A stretch of DNA of 64,000 bases, taken from assembly GCF_001723175.1 (NCBI RefSeq), contig NC_064650.1:2852001-2916000 (forward strand). Reading direction: 5' to 3'. The notes beneath the pieces are model-generated. The model did no database searches. It worked only from the letters and a program-made list of their open reading frames with translations, and had not been told where the DNA came from. This document shows, in pieces, positions 1 through 11,901 of the stretch; position 1 is the first letter of the stretch; each line of letters begins with the position of its first letter. The position numbers and the translations under genes were made by a program. The DNA is from Penicillium oxalicum (lineage: Eukaryota; Ascomycota; Eurotiomycetes; Eurotiales; Aspergillaceae).

Positions 1-1339
1 GGGTGCTCGGCGCGTGTGCATCGTGACCGATACCAATGTCGCCAAGCTGGATGCCATGAAACAGGCCGTGGAAGGGTTGACGAGGGAGGGCATTGAGTTT
101 ACCGTGTACGACAAAGTTCGGACCGAGCCAAAGGATAGCTCGGTCAAGGAGGCGATTGCTTTCGCCAAACCGTACAAGCCGGATGCCTTTCTTGCAGTTG
201 GTATGTTTCTTCATTTTGTATTTCCCTCCCCCCCATAGTTCTGCAGGAGTTGCGAGAACCGAAATATCCCCTCTCTAGAAAGAAAGAAGGAACAGAACAA
301 GGAATAAGCTAATTTCCCATGTTTGAATCCAGGCGGTGGCTCCGTCATCGACACGGCCAAATTGATGAATCTGTACACGGTCTATCCCGAAGCCGATTTC
401 CTCGACTTTGTCAACGCTCCTCTCGGCAAAGGACTGCCCGTTGTAAAGCGACTTCTCCCTCTCGTCGCCGTTCCAACGACAGCAGGCACCGGATCCGAAA
501 CCACCGGCACGGCCATCTTCGATCTGGTCTCCAAAAAGGCCAAAACCGGCATCGCCCACCGTAATCTGAAACCCACCCTGGGTATTTGCGATCCGCTCAA
601 CACCCGCACCATGCCCTCCGCTGTCCACGCCTCGTCCGGTCTGGACGTCCTCTGCCACGCGCTCGAATCATGGACAGCGATCCCGTACAACGAGCGTACA
701 CCCCGCCCAACCAACCCCATCAATCGACCCGCTTACCAAGGCGCCAACCCCATCTCGGATATCTTCTCTCTGCAAGCCCTCCGCAGCACCGTGCAGTACC
801 TGCCTCGCGCGGTGCACGATCCAGATGACCACGAGGCCCAGTCCAACATGCTGCTGGCCGCCACCCTGGCGGGTGTGGGTTTCGGAAACGCAGGCGTGCA
901 TCTGTGTCACGGCATGAGTTATCCGATTTCAAGCCAGAATCCAGGCTACAAGCATGCCGGATACGATGTGGATCATCCGATAATTCCGCACGGTGTCTCG
1001 GTCGCCGTGACTGCGCCGGCCGTGTTCCGATTCACGGCGGCTTCGAATCCGGATCGCCACTTGGCGGCCGCGGAGGCCTTTGGCGTGGACATTTCCAACG
1101 TCAAGCGCGAGAGCGCGGGTGAAGTGTTGGGTGAAGCCATTGCCAAGTTCCTGGTCAAGCTGGGTGACCAGCCGCGGGGATTGAAGGACTTGGGCTTCAA
1201 GGCGGGAGATATCGATGGGTTGGTGGAAGGAACGATCCCGCAGAAGCGAGTCTTGATGCTGGCACCGAATTTGAGTGAAGAGTTGGAGGCGGAAAAGGGG
1301 GAGTTGAGGAAGTTGTTGGAAGAGTCGTTGGAGTATTAG
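1..1339 (+). CDS. Hydroxyacid-oxoacid transhydrogenase (iron-dependent alcohol dehydrogenase family), 5'-truncated by the window edge
   Basis: Two exons are visible, <1-200 and 333-1339, joined through a GT-AG intron (201-332) that splits a Gly codon. About 401 residues remain; the human homologue ADHFE1 is 467 aa, so roughly 65-90 N-terminal residues, including the mitochondrial presequence, lie outside the window. The junction creates the family's NAD-binding signature GGGSVIDTAK. Downstream are the conserved blocks VPTTAGTGSETTG, DVLCHALES, GNAGVHLCHGMSYPIS and IPHGVSVAV; the last three contain the expected metal-ligand histidines. Family knowledge: the enzyme oxidises 4-hydroxybutyrate to succinic semialdehyde while reducing 2-oxoglutarate to D-2-hydroxyglutarate in mitochondria. 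The match runs to the C-terminus, so the family call is secure, but substrate use is inferred. Confidence 0.93.
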
Positions 1340-1728
1340 GTCTCAGGGGGGTCATTCCAAAAGAAAACTCAGGAAGTTTCATGATTTTTGTGTTTTCCAG
1401 GCGTGGATGAAGTACCAGAACGTGGAGTCAAAGACTTGTGAGGTTTCGAAGTGACTCTCTGGGGAGTTGGTTTCAAGATTAGGCGAGATCATATATAGTT
1501 ACATTCGAGTCAAATGACATGCAAAAAAGTGTTCCAAGACATGAGATCCGAATCCGCATATCCTTCGTAGACGCGATGCACACGTGTATTTCATACCAAA
1601 AAGCCAAAATCAGAACCGACTACTCAGACCAGCTGAGACCAGCTGAGACCACTCTGGTCACAAAGTAGAAATACACAAGTCGTGTCGCTATTAGAAATCG
1701 AAAAAAAAAACAGCCACACTCCAATCCT
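1340..1728. other. Convergent intergenic region
   Basis: This is the 3' flank shared by the transhydrogenase (+) and the Zn2Cys6 gene (-). A short direct repeat, AGACCAGCTG twice in tandem at about 1626-1645, is visible. No coding or RNA gene is recognised. Confidence 0.6.
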
Positions 1729-3564
1729 TCATGGAGGAGATAACTGTTCGGGAGGAGAGTTCTCATCCTCCACGTCACCAGTCACCGAGTCCGTCTCCAA
1801 AATCTTTGTGCCCAACATACCCATTGACGACGCCACACGATCCAGCCAAATCACTGCACGCGGATCGTCCCGGTCAGACGTCTGGGAAGGCCCCCGACCA
1901 AGTTCCGAAGAAATGCGGAAGGGCAACGTGAATGTCCTTGCGCGACTCCCAGCCAGGGAAGAGGGCGGCGGGGAGACAGAACTCGCGCTTCCCTCGCTGG
2001 CCGAAGTTTCCCAGATCGACTCGGGCGAGAGCTCCTCAATCACCCGAATCCGAAGAGTATCTTCCAGCCGGTCCTGCAGCTGGGCCAAAGTGTCCAGGAC
2101 ATTCTCGGCACCGCGAAGGAGAAGTGAGGGACCCGTTTCGGGGAAGATTTCCGGTACGGGGCCGACAAAGGTATTAGGGCGGCGAACAATGCCCTGTTGT
2201 CGCTGACCGTGGGCAGTGATGCAAAGACGCAGCTCTGCGGTTAATGTATGGAGCTTAGTAGTCGTATCCTGAATGCGCCGCAACAGCGCCTCCACGGTAT
2301 CTCGTTCCGTGTTCGTCGAATCCGCGACGATTTGCCGGGTCTCGCTGAGAAATCGCGGACATTTGGCAATTTCCATAAAAACTTTATCTGAAATGATCGC
2401 ATACGCAGACCATTCACCAGGCTTCTCTGCATCTTCCGTCATGATCCGCATCGTATAGTCTCGCCACTCATCCTGGTCCAAAAAACATGGTTTCCCCTGA
2501 TAGACGGCGGTCGCGATATGGAAGCCTCGAAACGCAATCCAGCATGATCGCCCAAACCCAGATTCATGGAGAGCCGGCCCGCGACTTTCCATCAGCCTCC
2601 TCACTGCGTCGGAATGAACCACCCAAGCATCGGGGCTGGTGCGGGCGTACATCTCGTAAACGCTGAGCATCATCGCCGTGCACACCATATTATCTGATAG
2701 CGCATGCTCATTGCGGGACAACGAACGAATCAGCTCATTGAGCGAAAGTCCATACATGCGTCGACTTGTCCGCATCAACACGGGATCTTGAGTTAAATGG
2801 GCCAAATATACCGAGCTCAGACAGCAGATCGCCGTATCAAGATACGCATCCTGGCCAAAATTCAACACGATGAACTCCGCAAATCCTGGCTCATTGCCCG
2901 CTCGAAATCGATTGTGGAAGTATAATGTGGGAAATGAGGCGCTGATGAAGTCCAGGAACAATTGAGGCTGTGCCGCGCGAAACGTCTTGCGCACCAGCGA
3001 CGGGGTGACATTTTCGTCCAGCGTGACTCCGGCGGAGTGCCGGCGCATCAGGGCAATGGCATTGGCGCGCACGATCGCCGCAGCACCCGTGGACGGTTTG
3101 GCCGCGCTGGAAGGGTCAGTTTGCGATGTGATCGAAGCAGGAGGTGTGTTGCTCGTCCCCGGTGTGCTCGGGCCCGGTGTGCTAGGGCCCTTTGGGGCTC
3201 CGCGGCCGCGGCCTCGACCGCGTGCAGTGGAGCGATGGCGGCGTTTGAGATTTGGCCCCTCATCCTGAAAACGAAAGACACGGCGATAACCCGGGCAGGT
3301 GCGACCATATCGCTGACATTGCGTGCATTCCGGAACCGCCTCGTCGCACTGCGAAAGACCATTAGCACTGAGCCGTCGCTGGGCATAGGAAAGAAAGGAC
3401 CACTGTGCTACAAATGGAACAAGACAGGTCGGGGATAGGGACTAATTTCCAGCGAACGGCGCGAGCGCGAGCCACGTTGGCCCGGGGACATTCGTGTGCT
3501 GACTCACTTTGATATGTCTCTCGCGACAGAGTGCACACCCAGTACTATGGGGGACCCCGACCAT
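1729..3564 (-). CDS. Zn2Cys6 fungal transcription factor with a Fungal_trans_2-like C-terminal domain
   Basis: Model complement(join(1729..3348,3508..3564)), 558 aa. The start at 3564 gives a 19-residue first exon ending CALCRERHIK. A 159-nt GT-AG intron (GTGAGT...CAG) follows, and exon 2 opens CDEAVPECTQCQRYGRTC. Together they form a perfect zinc cluster, CX2CX6CX6CX2CX6C, so the intron sits exactly before Cys3. A basic linker (LKRRHRSTARGRGRG) and a Pro/Thr/Ser-rich stretch follow. The long C-terminal part, with features such as FLDFISASFPTLYFHNRF and a helical repeat pattern, resembles fungal-specific TF domain 2 (PF11951). It is a nuclear DNA-binding regulator by family; its targets cannot be read from the sequence. 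It converges on the upstream transhydrogenase gene and has about 2.1 kb of upstream space. Confidence 0.88.
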
Positions 3565-5675
3565 GGTGGGCGATGCCGTGAGCCTCAAAAGCACATGACT
3601 CTTGCGCAAGAGGGGTCTTTATCGCCAGACGGCCGATGGCATCACCAGCGAGAGAGGGGGAGGGCGCGCTACTTTAAATAGCGTGGCCGCCGAGGAGAAT
3701 TATTGGCGTCGCCGACTTGCGGAGTACCAGATGCGATATCCACTTTGATAGGAAGCTGTGGGGGAAACTAATTAACGCCTGCAAGCCCCGACAAGAGCTG
3801 GCCTTATGCGCTAAATTAGGGAGGTGTACTGGGCCAATTTGATCACAAGACGGGGCAGAAGAGGCTGGTGAGATTGCGATTTCTCAGGGGACTGGTGAAC
3901 CAGAAGAGCCGTGAGCAAAGTCCAACAGCCAGGGCAAAAAAAAAAGAAAGAAAGAGGGAGGGAAAAGAAGAAAAATGAAAGAAAATGAGTGGAACTTGGT
4001 CCGGTCGAGTACCAGCTAAGACAAGCACAGGAGAATCTTGTCTTGACCCTTTTGGGAACTCCTCCCAGTCGATCCAGCCCGTGGCTTGGCGCCGTTATAA
4101 GACGCAAGCCTTTTTTGTCCTGTTGAGGTTCCGGGAATGCCGCCCGGCACTCCTTGAACCAGGGCGTCAAGTGTTTCGCAGGGGGTAAAGAGATGGTGGG
4201 AATGGAGCAAAACGGCCGAGTGAAAGCAAGAATGGGAAGCTGCAGAAGTAAAAAGAGAGTCAAGAGACGAGGCCAAACTAGTGCCAAGCAACGCGCCGCC
4301 GGCAAAAAGTTCCACCAGGGTGATTGATTCGACTTTGGCTTCTTTTTTGAAGACGAACGACCGTCTTTTCTTTCTCCGTTTCTCAAATTCTTTTTTCTGT
4401 CTTTTTTGCCCCAGGATCGACAGGGCATCCGATGGTGCTCACTCTGTGGTAAGTTGTCTGTGGCCGAACCCAGTGGATGATCTGAAAGGCAAATGTGACG
4501 CAATATGGCCGGCGGCCCTGATGAGGAATACAACAGAGTCAAGCCAATAGTCACACCGATCGGAAAGGCCTTGCTCCAAGTCTTAAAGATGCTGATGGAG
4601 GAGTGAATTCCAGTGAGCCGTAGAGAAGATGCAGGTTACTTGACTCATCAACTTGAATCATGTAGAGAAAATCGAAGAGGAGTCTTGCGGGGCGAGACAA
4701 ATGAGATCTCCCCCAGTAAATTGTCGCCTGCCATTCAGCCGCAGGCCATGGCTGGATCGGCAAAGAATCGGCAAATTGCGGGGGCCAAAAAGAATCTGAA
4801 GTGCAGCAGACTGGTTGGCGCTAGAGGGGGCAAGAGTGTCACATTTTGAGAAGGAGAGAGTCCTGGTGGCTTGGAGGTTGCCACACTTGATGCCATCTAC
4901 ATTGACAAGTCTCTTCAATTTCGGCTGGGGGTGGCACGCGGTCAGATACTCTTTTCATTTTCTCCACATGCAGATGCGCTCGTAGGACTTGACTGCGCAG
5001 GAACAGTTCGACCCACAAGGAAATCATTTCCTGAGTTCTGAGCCATGTATTGGAAGAAGCTGCCTTATGCGCTTGTCTATGAAGGAGCTCGTGGCCTCCC
5101 AAGATGAAAGCACAACCGTGCATCTCCATGGCTCGATGATGGCCCTGTTCCTAAAATCAATTTTCGCTCAGTCGATTCAGTTCATTTGAGTCCATCCGGG
5201 TTTAGCTCCCTTGAACGGCCATGGACCTTACCATCAGAGAACATAAAGTCAAACGAATATAGATTGGGCCGTTGTGAATGGTCCACTTTCTCCCCCTTTG
5301 GCGTTGGAATCAGTTTCGGCGAATAGATGTCTCGACGTCCTCGCCACAATCTCAAAACAAGATCCCTAGAATCCTTATATTTGCAGCCATAGAGGTTCAC
5401 TAGCACGTAGCACGACTTGGCTGTCACGCAGTATGATGTGCATCCTTGATTTAGTGGACGGAAAGAGCACTCTTCTTTCGGGGGCACCTGCAACATGGGA
5501 AGTTGTCAAGAGCGCTTGCCACGGTGAGAACTCTTTCCCCCGAAAAGACCGTCTGCAGTGTTTTGAGTCAAGTCATTCTTTATGACAAACTTGACCTCGA
5601 TTCCAATCAAACCCCCGAAACAGCCTTGTCTTCAACCTTGCCCGGACCCCCTCTAGTGTCGTTTCACTCGCAAAT
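3565..5675. other. Divergent intergenic region between the Zn2Cys6 gene and 3-phosphoglycerate dehydrogenase
   Basis: About 2.1 kb. A 247-codon minus-strand frame (3811-4554) is low-complexity (Lys/Ser/Phe runs from A- and T-rich tracts) and resembles no protein I know, so I leave it out. The last 200 bases before 5676 carry the regulatory site listed separately. Confidence 0.5.
5564..5570 (+). promoter_or_regulatory. Gcn4/CpcA-type site TGAGTCA upstream of 3-phosphoglycerate dehydrogenase
   Basis: A perfect TGAGTCA lies about 106 bp upstream of the dehydrogenase ATG. In fungi this is the binding consensus of the general amino-acid control activator (Gcn4/CpcA/Cpc-1), which induces amino-acid biosynthetic genes. 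Position and target gene fit; binding is inferred. Confidence 0.55.
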
Positions 5676-7627
5676 ATGTCTTCCTCCGAGAGCTATCCGA
5701 GTAAGGTTCTCGTGTCTGGTGAATTGTCATCAGATGGTCTGGCATTGCTGGGAAAGTCATTTGATGTACACGAGTATCGTCAAGCGCTTTTGGAGCCAAA
5801 CTTGTTGGAGATCATTGCCAACTTTGATGCCCTCGTGGTTCGATCTGAGACCAAGGTCACCAAGGTTGTGTTGCAGGCTGGCCGGAACTTGAAGGTGGTG
5901 GCTCGTGCAGGCGTCGGAGTTGACAATATCGGTAGGCGAAAAGTAGAAAAAAAAGAAGGAAAGCAATTGATCCAAAGTGTTTCGTCTACTGATCGTCAGT
6001 CTTCCATGGTAGATGTTGCGGAAGCGACCAAATTGGGCATCGTCGTGGTAAACTCACCATCCGGCAACATTGGTGCAGCCGCGGAACATACCATTGCCTT
6101 GATGATGGCCATGGCGAGAAGGATTCCGGACGCTTGTACGAGTCTGAAAAATGGTACTTGGCAACGTAGCAAGTTTGTGGGTGTCGAAGTCAAGGGCAAA
6201 GTATTGGGAATCGTTGGCCTGGGCAAAGGCAAGCAGCCCCGAAAGTCCTTTCGCCATTCTTCTCTGCTGTTGTTCAAGACGCTGACCTTTTTCTAGTGGG
6301 CTTGATTGTTGCACGGTTGGCCAAGGGCCTCGGCATGACGGTGGTTGCCTTTGACCCGTATACCTCACCAACGATTGCTGCTGCGGCTGGTGTTCGTCTG
6401 GTCAGTCTTTTGACTGAGCTTTTGCCAATCGTGGACTTTCTCACCATCCATACACCTCTCATTGCATCCACACGAGGAATGATCGGTCCGACAGAGCTGG
6501 AAGAGATGAAACCAGGCTCCCGCATTCTGAATGTTGCCCGTGGCGGCACCGTTGATGAAGGTGCCCTGCTTGCTACGCTCAAGAGTGGCCATCTTGCTGG
6601 TGCCGCACTGGATGTCTTCATCACCGAGCCTCCAACTGCTGACTCGGTTACCGCCAAGTTGATTGCTCATCCTCGAGTCATCGCAACACCGCACTTGGGG
6701 GCATCCACCATCGAAGCGGAAGAAAATGTGTCCATTGACGTCTGCGAGCAAGTCGTGGACATCTTGGTGAATGGCTCGCTGCCTCGAAGTGCCGTCAATG
6801 CGCCACTGATTCTGCCTGAGGAGTACCAGAAGCTCCAGCCATTTGTGCGTCTTGTTGAAAAAATGGGCAGCTTATACACTCAGCACTATGATGGCCGCCC
6901 TGGTGGTTTTATGAACAGAAACACCTTTGAGCTTACCTATAAAGGCGACCTGGCCAGTCTCACCAACACAAAACCACTGTTCGCGGCCTTTATCAAAGGC
7001 CTTCTCGCCCCCGTCAGTGGCTCCGAAGGTATCAATGTCAATATTGTCAATGCGGAGATTGTGGCCCACGATCGTGGTATCGTTGTCAACGAGCAACGCT
7101 TCCGTGAGCCAAACGAAGACACCTCCTACTCGTCCTTGGTCACTCTTGTGGCACGACCTCCTTCTCGAGCGTCGTCGCTTACACGTGGAGCCAAGAACTT
7201 GCTCCGATCTCAAGACGAGGGATCTAGTCCACGCATTATCTCGGGCACTTGCTCGGGTGACCGTCCACTGATTACCAGGCTGGGTAAATTCGAAGCGCAA
7301 TTCGAACCCGAGGGCAATTTGCTGATATGCGAGGACAACGACTTACCCGGCAAGGTTGGTGTTGTGGGTAGTATTCTCGGCCAGGAAGGTGTCAACATCA
7401 ATTTCATGACCGTGTCTTCTGAGTCTTCTGATGATGAGACGGGCAGCAAGGTAGAGAGCAGGATTGCGGACAAAGACGGGAGCGCATGCTATGAGAATGA
7501 GGGCCCACTACTTGGATCGCAAAGAGTATTAATGATTTTGGGCATTGATCGTGAGGTCTCGGTGCATATTATGGGTGAGATTGCGAGGATGCTTGGTGTG
7601 GTGACTGCACGTGTTGTTAAATTGTGA
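5676..7627 (+). CDS. D-3-phosphoglycerate dehydrogenase (first step of serine synthesis)
   Basis: Exons 5676-5931, 6013-6228 and 6297-7627; 600 aa. The first intron is GT-AG; the second (6229-6296) begins GC (AAAG|GCAAGC) and ends CTAG. Both junctions restore conserved sequence: VDNI|DVAEATKLG and GLGK|VGLIVARLAKG. Visible family motifs are RSETKV, NSPSGNIGAAAEHT, the Rossmann loop GIVGLGKVG, NVARGGTVDEGAL, DVFITEPP and ATPHLGAST with the catalytic His. An intervening domain and a C-terminal ACT domain (ICEDNDLPGKVGVVGSILGQ) follow. The enzyme oxidises 3-phosphoglycerate to 3-phosphohydroxypyruvate with NAD in the cytosol. Two fungal-looking insertions stand out: a Ser/Arg-rich stretch before the ACT domain (about residues 440-480) and an acidic Ser-rich loop inside it. 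Regulation by amino-acid starvation is suggested by the upstream TGAGTCA. Confidence 0.95.
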
Positions 7628-9271
7628 TGGGGGTTGAGTTTGATTGGAAGGGAAGGGGGGGTAGGAGGAAGGAGTCTGGAAGAGAAGTTTTGTTTCTGTG
7701 TATGGTTGTATTGCTAGCAAATTAGCATTAAAACCAGAGAAAAGACGTGACTATCATTAGTTTGCATACGAGAAAGAGTCGTATCAGAAAGGAAATGGGA
7801 GCTTGACACTATGATAGGGGGCCTCTTGTTAGCTTAAGGGGGAGGGATAGTTTATGCTATTAAGCCTCGTAGGTACAATAGTCTAGTGGGATGACGCCCT
7901 GAAAGGGGAGGACCGCTGGATGAATTGGCCGGTACTCACAGCTGGTATAGTGATGATGCAGAGTTTCCAACTTTGTGGAGCTGCCAATTATCGGTTGTGC
8001 CTACGAGAAACTGGGTGGGTGGGAAGTCGGCTAGTCTAGTACTAACCGCGGACATTTTTTTTTGATAATTTTTTTTGAAAAAAGAAGATAATATAGAGCT
8101 TTTGACTCTTGATCAATCTCCATAAAAGACTTATAATTTAATTGAAAACGAAGTGTTGTCCAGAGATAGTTTTGATAACTTGTGCTGTGATGAGCCTGGG
8201 CATCATGATACTATTCCCGAGCATTGACGAAGAAAGGGTCGAGCATCGGGGTACATCACTGCAAGGTTATATGGGAACACCAGGGTCGTGGGTTCGATTC
8301 ATGGCTTGGGGGAGACAGGGTTAGAGCCTTTTTTCATGTTGATGAGAGAGAGCAAACATTTTTTTTTGTAAATTTGTTGGTGTCGGTGTCAGGGGAGGAG
8401 GGTTGGACTGCTTGTAGGCTTGCTGCTTCCAGGTGGTGCCCGGATTTCAAGGTCTTTTCTTGGCTATGGAGGATGTTTGCCGTGCACATTATGGTAGGTA
8501 GTACATTGGACTGCTGATACACACTGGTATAAAATAACTATTGGATATTAATGAGATGGTATGTCGAACATATCAAGTAGTGTGCAGTACCTCCATTGTT
8601 GAGAGTGACATCAAGGAGAAGACCGAGACAGCATGGAAATGTGGAAGAGATACGGCTTTGACTGGTACGTTTGATCAAGGGGCTGGCTCTACTTGGGATC
8701 CATTCCTCTCTTCATATCATGCATCATACGGTCGTTTCTTGTACAGTGGACCTACCATAACCCACTGTGACTACAACTCATTTGAGCAGAAGAATTTCAT
8801 CAGACTTACAGGTCTCGTCCTTGAATTGCGCAGCATGGCATGGTACTTGGAATAGCTTTGTTCCATCGAGCATTAATCTCCGCCTATGAGCATGAATCCC
8901 ATTTGAAAAAGCTGATTGTTGAAAGACCTTCCTCCAAATATGATCTACATATCAGCATACTACTGTATAGATATATTTGCCGCTCTTGACTGCTTGTACG
9001 AGTCCCGTTATCAGACGATCGATTGGACGTTAATGCTAGACGGGAAAAAAAAGTCACGAATGCTGCAGTTGCGCGCAGCAATTCGAAAAAGCCTTGAGCA
9101 TCAGGAATCATGATCCATGATCATTCCATTTGAAAGTCACGCCCTCACCAAGCTTGAGATGAAGGGGGGAAAGGAAAGATAAGAGAGTGGGAAATCAAGG
9201 GTATCGCAAAGGAACACAAATCGAAAAGAAAAAAAAAAAGACAAGAGAGAGGGATACTAAAACAAGTCATG
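7628..9271. other. Convergent intergenic region
   Basis: About 1.6 kb between the 3' ends of the dehydrogenase and the next minus-strand gene. It is T/A-tract rich around 8050-8090. Short open frames (for example 8541-8855) show no protein family or codon pattern I recognise. A tRNA-like B-box (GGTTCGATTC) near 8291 does not fold into a tRNA. Confidence 0.5.
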
Positions 9272-11113
9272 TTAAAACATCGAGCTTCGTTTTTTGTCCA
9301 ACTTGTTCCTCGGCTTCGATGGGCCCTCTTCCTTCTGCCGCAAGAAGCCAAAGAGACTACTTTTCTTCGGTGCCAGGTTGGGCCGCTGCTGCTGCTGCTG
9401 CTGCGGCTGTGTCTGCGGCTGCTGCGGTCTTCCACCTGGCGCCTGGGTCCCATTAGAAAATTGGGGGAGTCCCACTGTCGATTGAGGTCTTGTGGGCTGG
9501 GTTCGAGGGGGCATGAGATTGATTGTGGATTGAGCTCGGGGATCAAGTCCCGCGGCCACAGAGCCGGGCATGTATGGGCCATTCAACCTCGTAGATGAAG
9601 CATTTTGTGGACGTCGCTGGGATTGTGCCGGGGGGATGTACGAGTAAGAGCTTGTGTGGCTGTGAGACGATCTCGACGGGCCCGTTTGACGAGCTGGTAA
9701 AAGCGGGCGCTCGGAGGGAACGTCGTCTGTGTGATGGACATGGGTATTGCTGTTGGACTGGATTCTAGCGCGCACTTGTTGTTCCTCTTGACCGTATAAT
9801 TGCTGAAGACGCACTGTTTCAGCATCAATCTCGGCTTGTCGCTGGCGCTGGGCTTCTTCGGAGGCGCGTTTCTCTGCCTCCAGGAGCTCTTGTGTCCGTT
9901 GCTCTTCTTTCATGACTTGGGTGTCTTGTCCAGGACGGGCCGGAGTGGCGGATGACGAGGACTGAGGAATGACCAGCCGTGGTGGTGAGGGTCTCCTATT
10001 GGCACCGGCGCCAACTTTCACGCCCGATTTGGGGGATGATGACGAGGGTAAAGATGATGAATCCTGGGCTCCAGGGATTTTCTGACCGGAGACGCCTCCG
10101 ATCGCGGGTCTACCGGAACTACTAGGAATGGCAGAAGGGGAGCCCGCGACAATGTGAAAGGTCTCCTTCACTGAGCCAAAGAAAATATCCCGAATCGCTA
10201 CAGCTGCAAGCAACAAGACCACCTCAAGACCCTTGAAATCCTCCATCTCCACCCGATATAAATTGGGCTCGTAGAGGGTCAGCTCCCGAAGGCCCTGAAA
10301 CAATGCCACTGTGATATCCGGTTCCCGAGTCTTGGTCCGCGTGTCCGGGATGGTGGTGGATTTCCCATGCAACAGACAAGACAGATCCTTTGAGAGCTTG
10401 CCGTCCTTGCGCCAGCTGAACCGCAGCTTGGGGGTGATGTCCGCCGCTGCGGGATCACTCTGGGTCTGGTCGAGGGTCGAGCTAGATGGCACCCTGAAGG
10501 TGCGCTGGGGCATCTCAAACTCCCATCGCGCCGGCTTATTCCACGACTTGGACTTGTGTTTGATCACGATCTGCTGGTCGGGATTGTAGAGCTGAACGGT
10601 AAACTCGGTCGGGAGGATGGGCTCGGGAGGCGGCACGACGCCTCCATTTGCGCGGATGACATCGGCAGATAGGGTCGGTTGGGTCCATTCTGGAGTCACG
10701 GCGACTTCACCATAAACAATATCCGGCACATAGGGATCGTAGAGGGCGACGCCGTAATGGTTCTTGGATGTGGGGAGGCTCGGATCCAGATGCCGGAGGT
10801 TGTAGGCGGGTTCAGCCTCGTTTCCATTCTGACGGTAGTAGATTGGACTCTGGTGCGTGTTTTTGGCATTGCTCTTGAGAAAGAACGCTACAGGTGAAGC
10901 CGTATTGTGTCAGCGTGGAGTCCTGGAATCGCGAGATGCCCATTCCAGTGCAGCGGAGCGCAGTCGCTGCCATGACGTCGCCAGGACAAAGGAGGAGAAC
11001 GAAGAGAGAGGCTGTCGGAGAGAGAGAGAAAAGGCGGCTGACGTGGAAGTTGGGGATCACATGTCCAGCTGTTTAGCAAGGGAACACTCACTAGGAAGGT
11101 TTTCATCAATCAT
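9272..11113 (-). CDS. Conserved fungal protein of unknown function with coiled-coil and Gln-rich tail
   Basis: Best model complement(join(9272..10887,11092..11113)), 545 aa. The main exon has no usable ATG near its start because TGA lies just upstream in frame, so I splice it to a 22-nt coding exon (ATG at 11113, encoding MIDENLP plus one base). The 204-nt intron runs from GTGAGT to TGTAG with a CTGAC branch site about 20 nt before the acceptor. The phase fits, but this tiny exon is the weakest part. The N-terminal about 270 residues look globular and conserved (YDPYVPDIVYGEV, PEWTQP, RWEFEMPQ, EPNLYRVEMEDFKGLEVVLL). A Ser/Pro-rich linker, a charged coiled coil (EEQRTQELLEAEKRASEEAQ) and a Gln/Pro-rich, basic C-terminus follow. 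I recall similar proteins across Aspergillus/Penicillium but no assigned role. Localisation is not evident. Confidence 0.7.
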
Positions 11114-11901
11114 CGTCGATCATTCGGAACCACAGCAACACAGCGAAGAAAGCAGAAATGCGGGAAGAAGGATAACAGACGGAACTATTATATCAACATG
11201 ATCCAGGCACCTCCCCGCTGCACCGAGTGGACCCTCGACTGCGCGTGCGGCCATGCCCGCAATAGACTGCAAATCCTCTGCGCCACAGAATGGGCGACCA
11301 GCCTAAAAATAGGAAGTATTTCTTCAAACGCTTGAGATCAGTCTCATCGGACTTATTCGTGTGAAATAATGTGGGGATGGTTTCGCTACCACTGAGATAT
11401 TGACTAAATCTACTCCTATTCCTCCTGTTCCTGATTCCGCTCTTCCTAATGGGTTCCAAGGCACATCCCCATGAACAAATTCTCAGAAAGAGGAACCACT
11501 CATTTTCATGCAAAACTTGGTTCGCGAGTTTTCGAGAAGGCATCAAGATTCCGGGGGGGATCCACTATCACGGCTATGCTCTGGTGGAGATGCGGTATGG
11601 CACTGCATAGAAAGCAGCCCATCAAAGCATAGCATACAGTATCTGAGCATATATGCGTTTCGGCTCTCTGCTTGGTCTCCAGATCGCATCATGTCGCAGG
11701 TACCCGGGAATTTAGTTGCCTGTCGCATTCATGAGATAGGCGATAGGCATACTTCGTTGCAGTGAATATATCAATGCCCGCGCAGTGGGAGATGTATTCT
11801 TGGGGGCGATCAGTCTTCAAGGTCAGTAATTTTGACCTGCAGGTGGGCTCGTCCGACGCTCTGGCTGAGTAACGAGGTCCCATCAAAGCGGGCGATGATC
11901 G
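11114..11901. other. Intergenic region upstream of the unknown-function gene
   Basis: About 0.8 kb of leader/promoter sequence for the minus-strand gene ending at 11113. No open frame in it looks like a gene. Confidence 0.45.

Noticed and set aside
3811..4554. 247-codon minus-strand open frame
   Set aside because: Low-complexity product from A/T tracts, no family resemblance, and it lies in a promoter region.
7868..8310. tRNA-like A-box (AGTCTAGTGGG) and B-box (GGTTCGATTC) fragments
   Set aside because: They are about 400 bp apart, and the T-arm around the B-box mispairs at two of five positions; no acceptor or anticodon stem could be drawn.
9187..9598. Plus-strand open frames rich in Ala, Leu or Cys
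   Set aside because: Antisense shadows of the Gln-repeat of the minus-strand gene 9272-11113.
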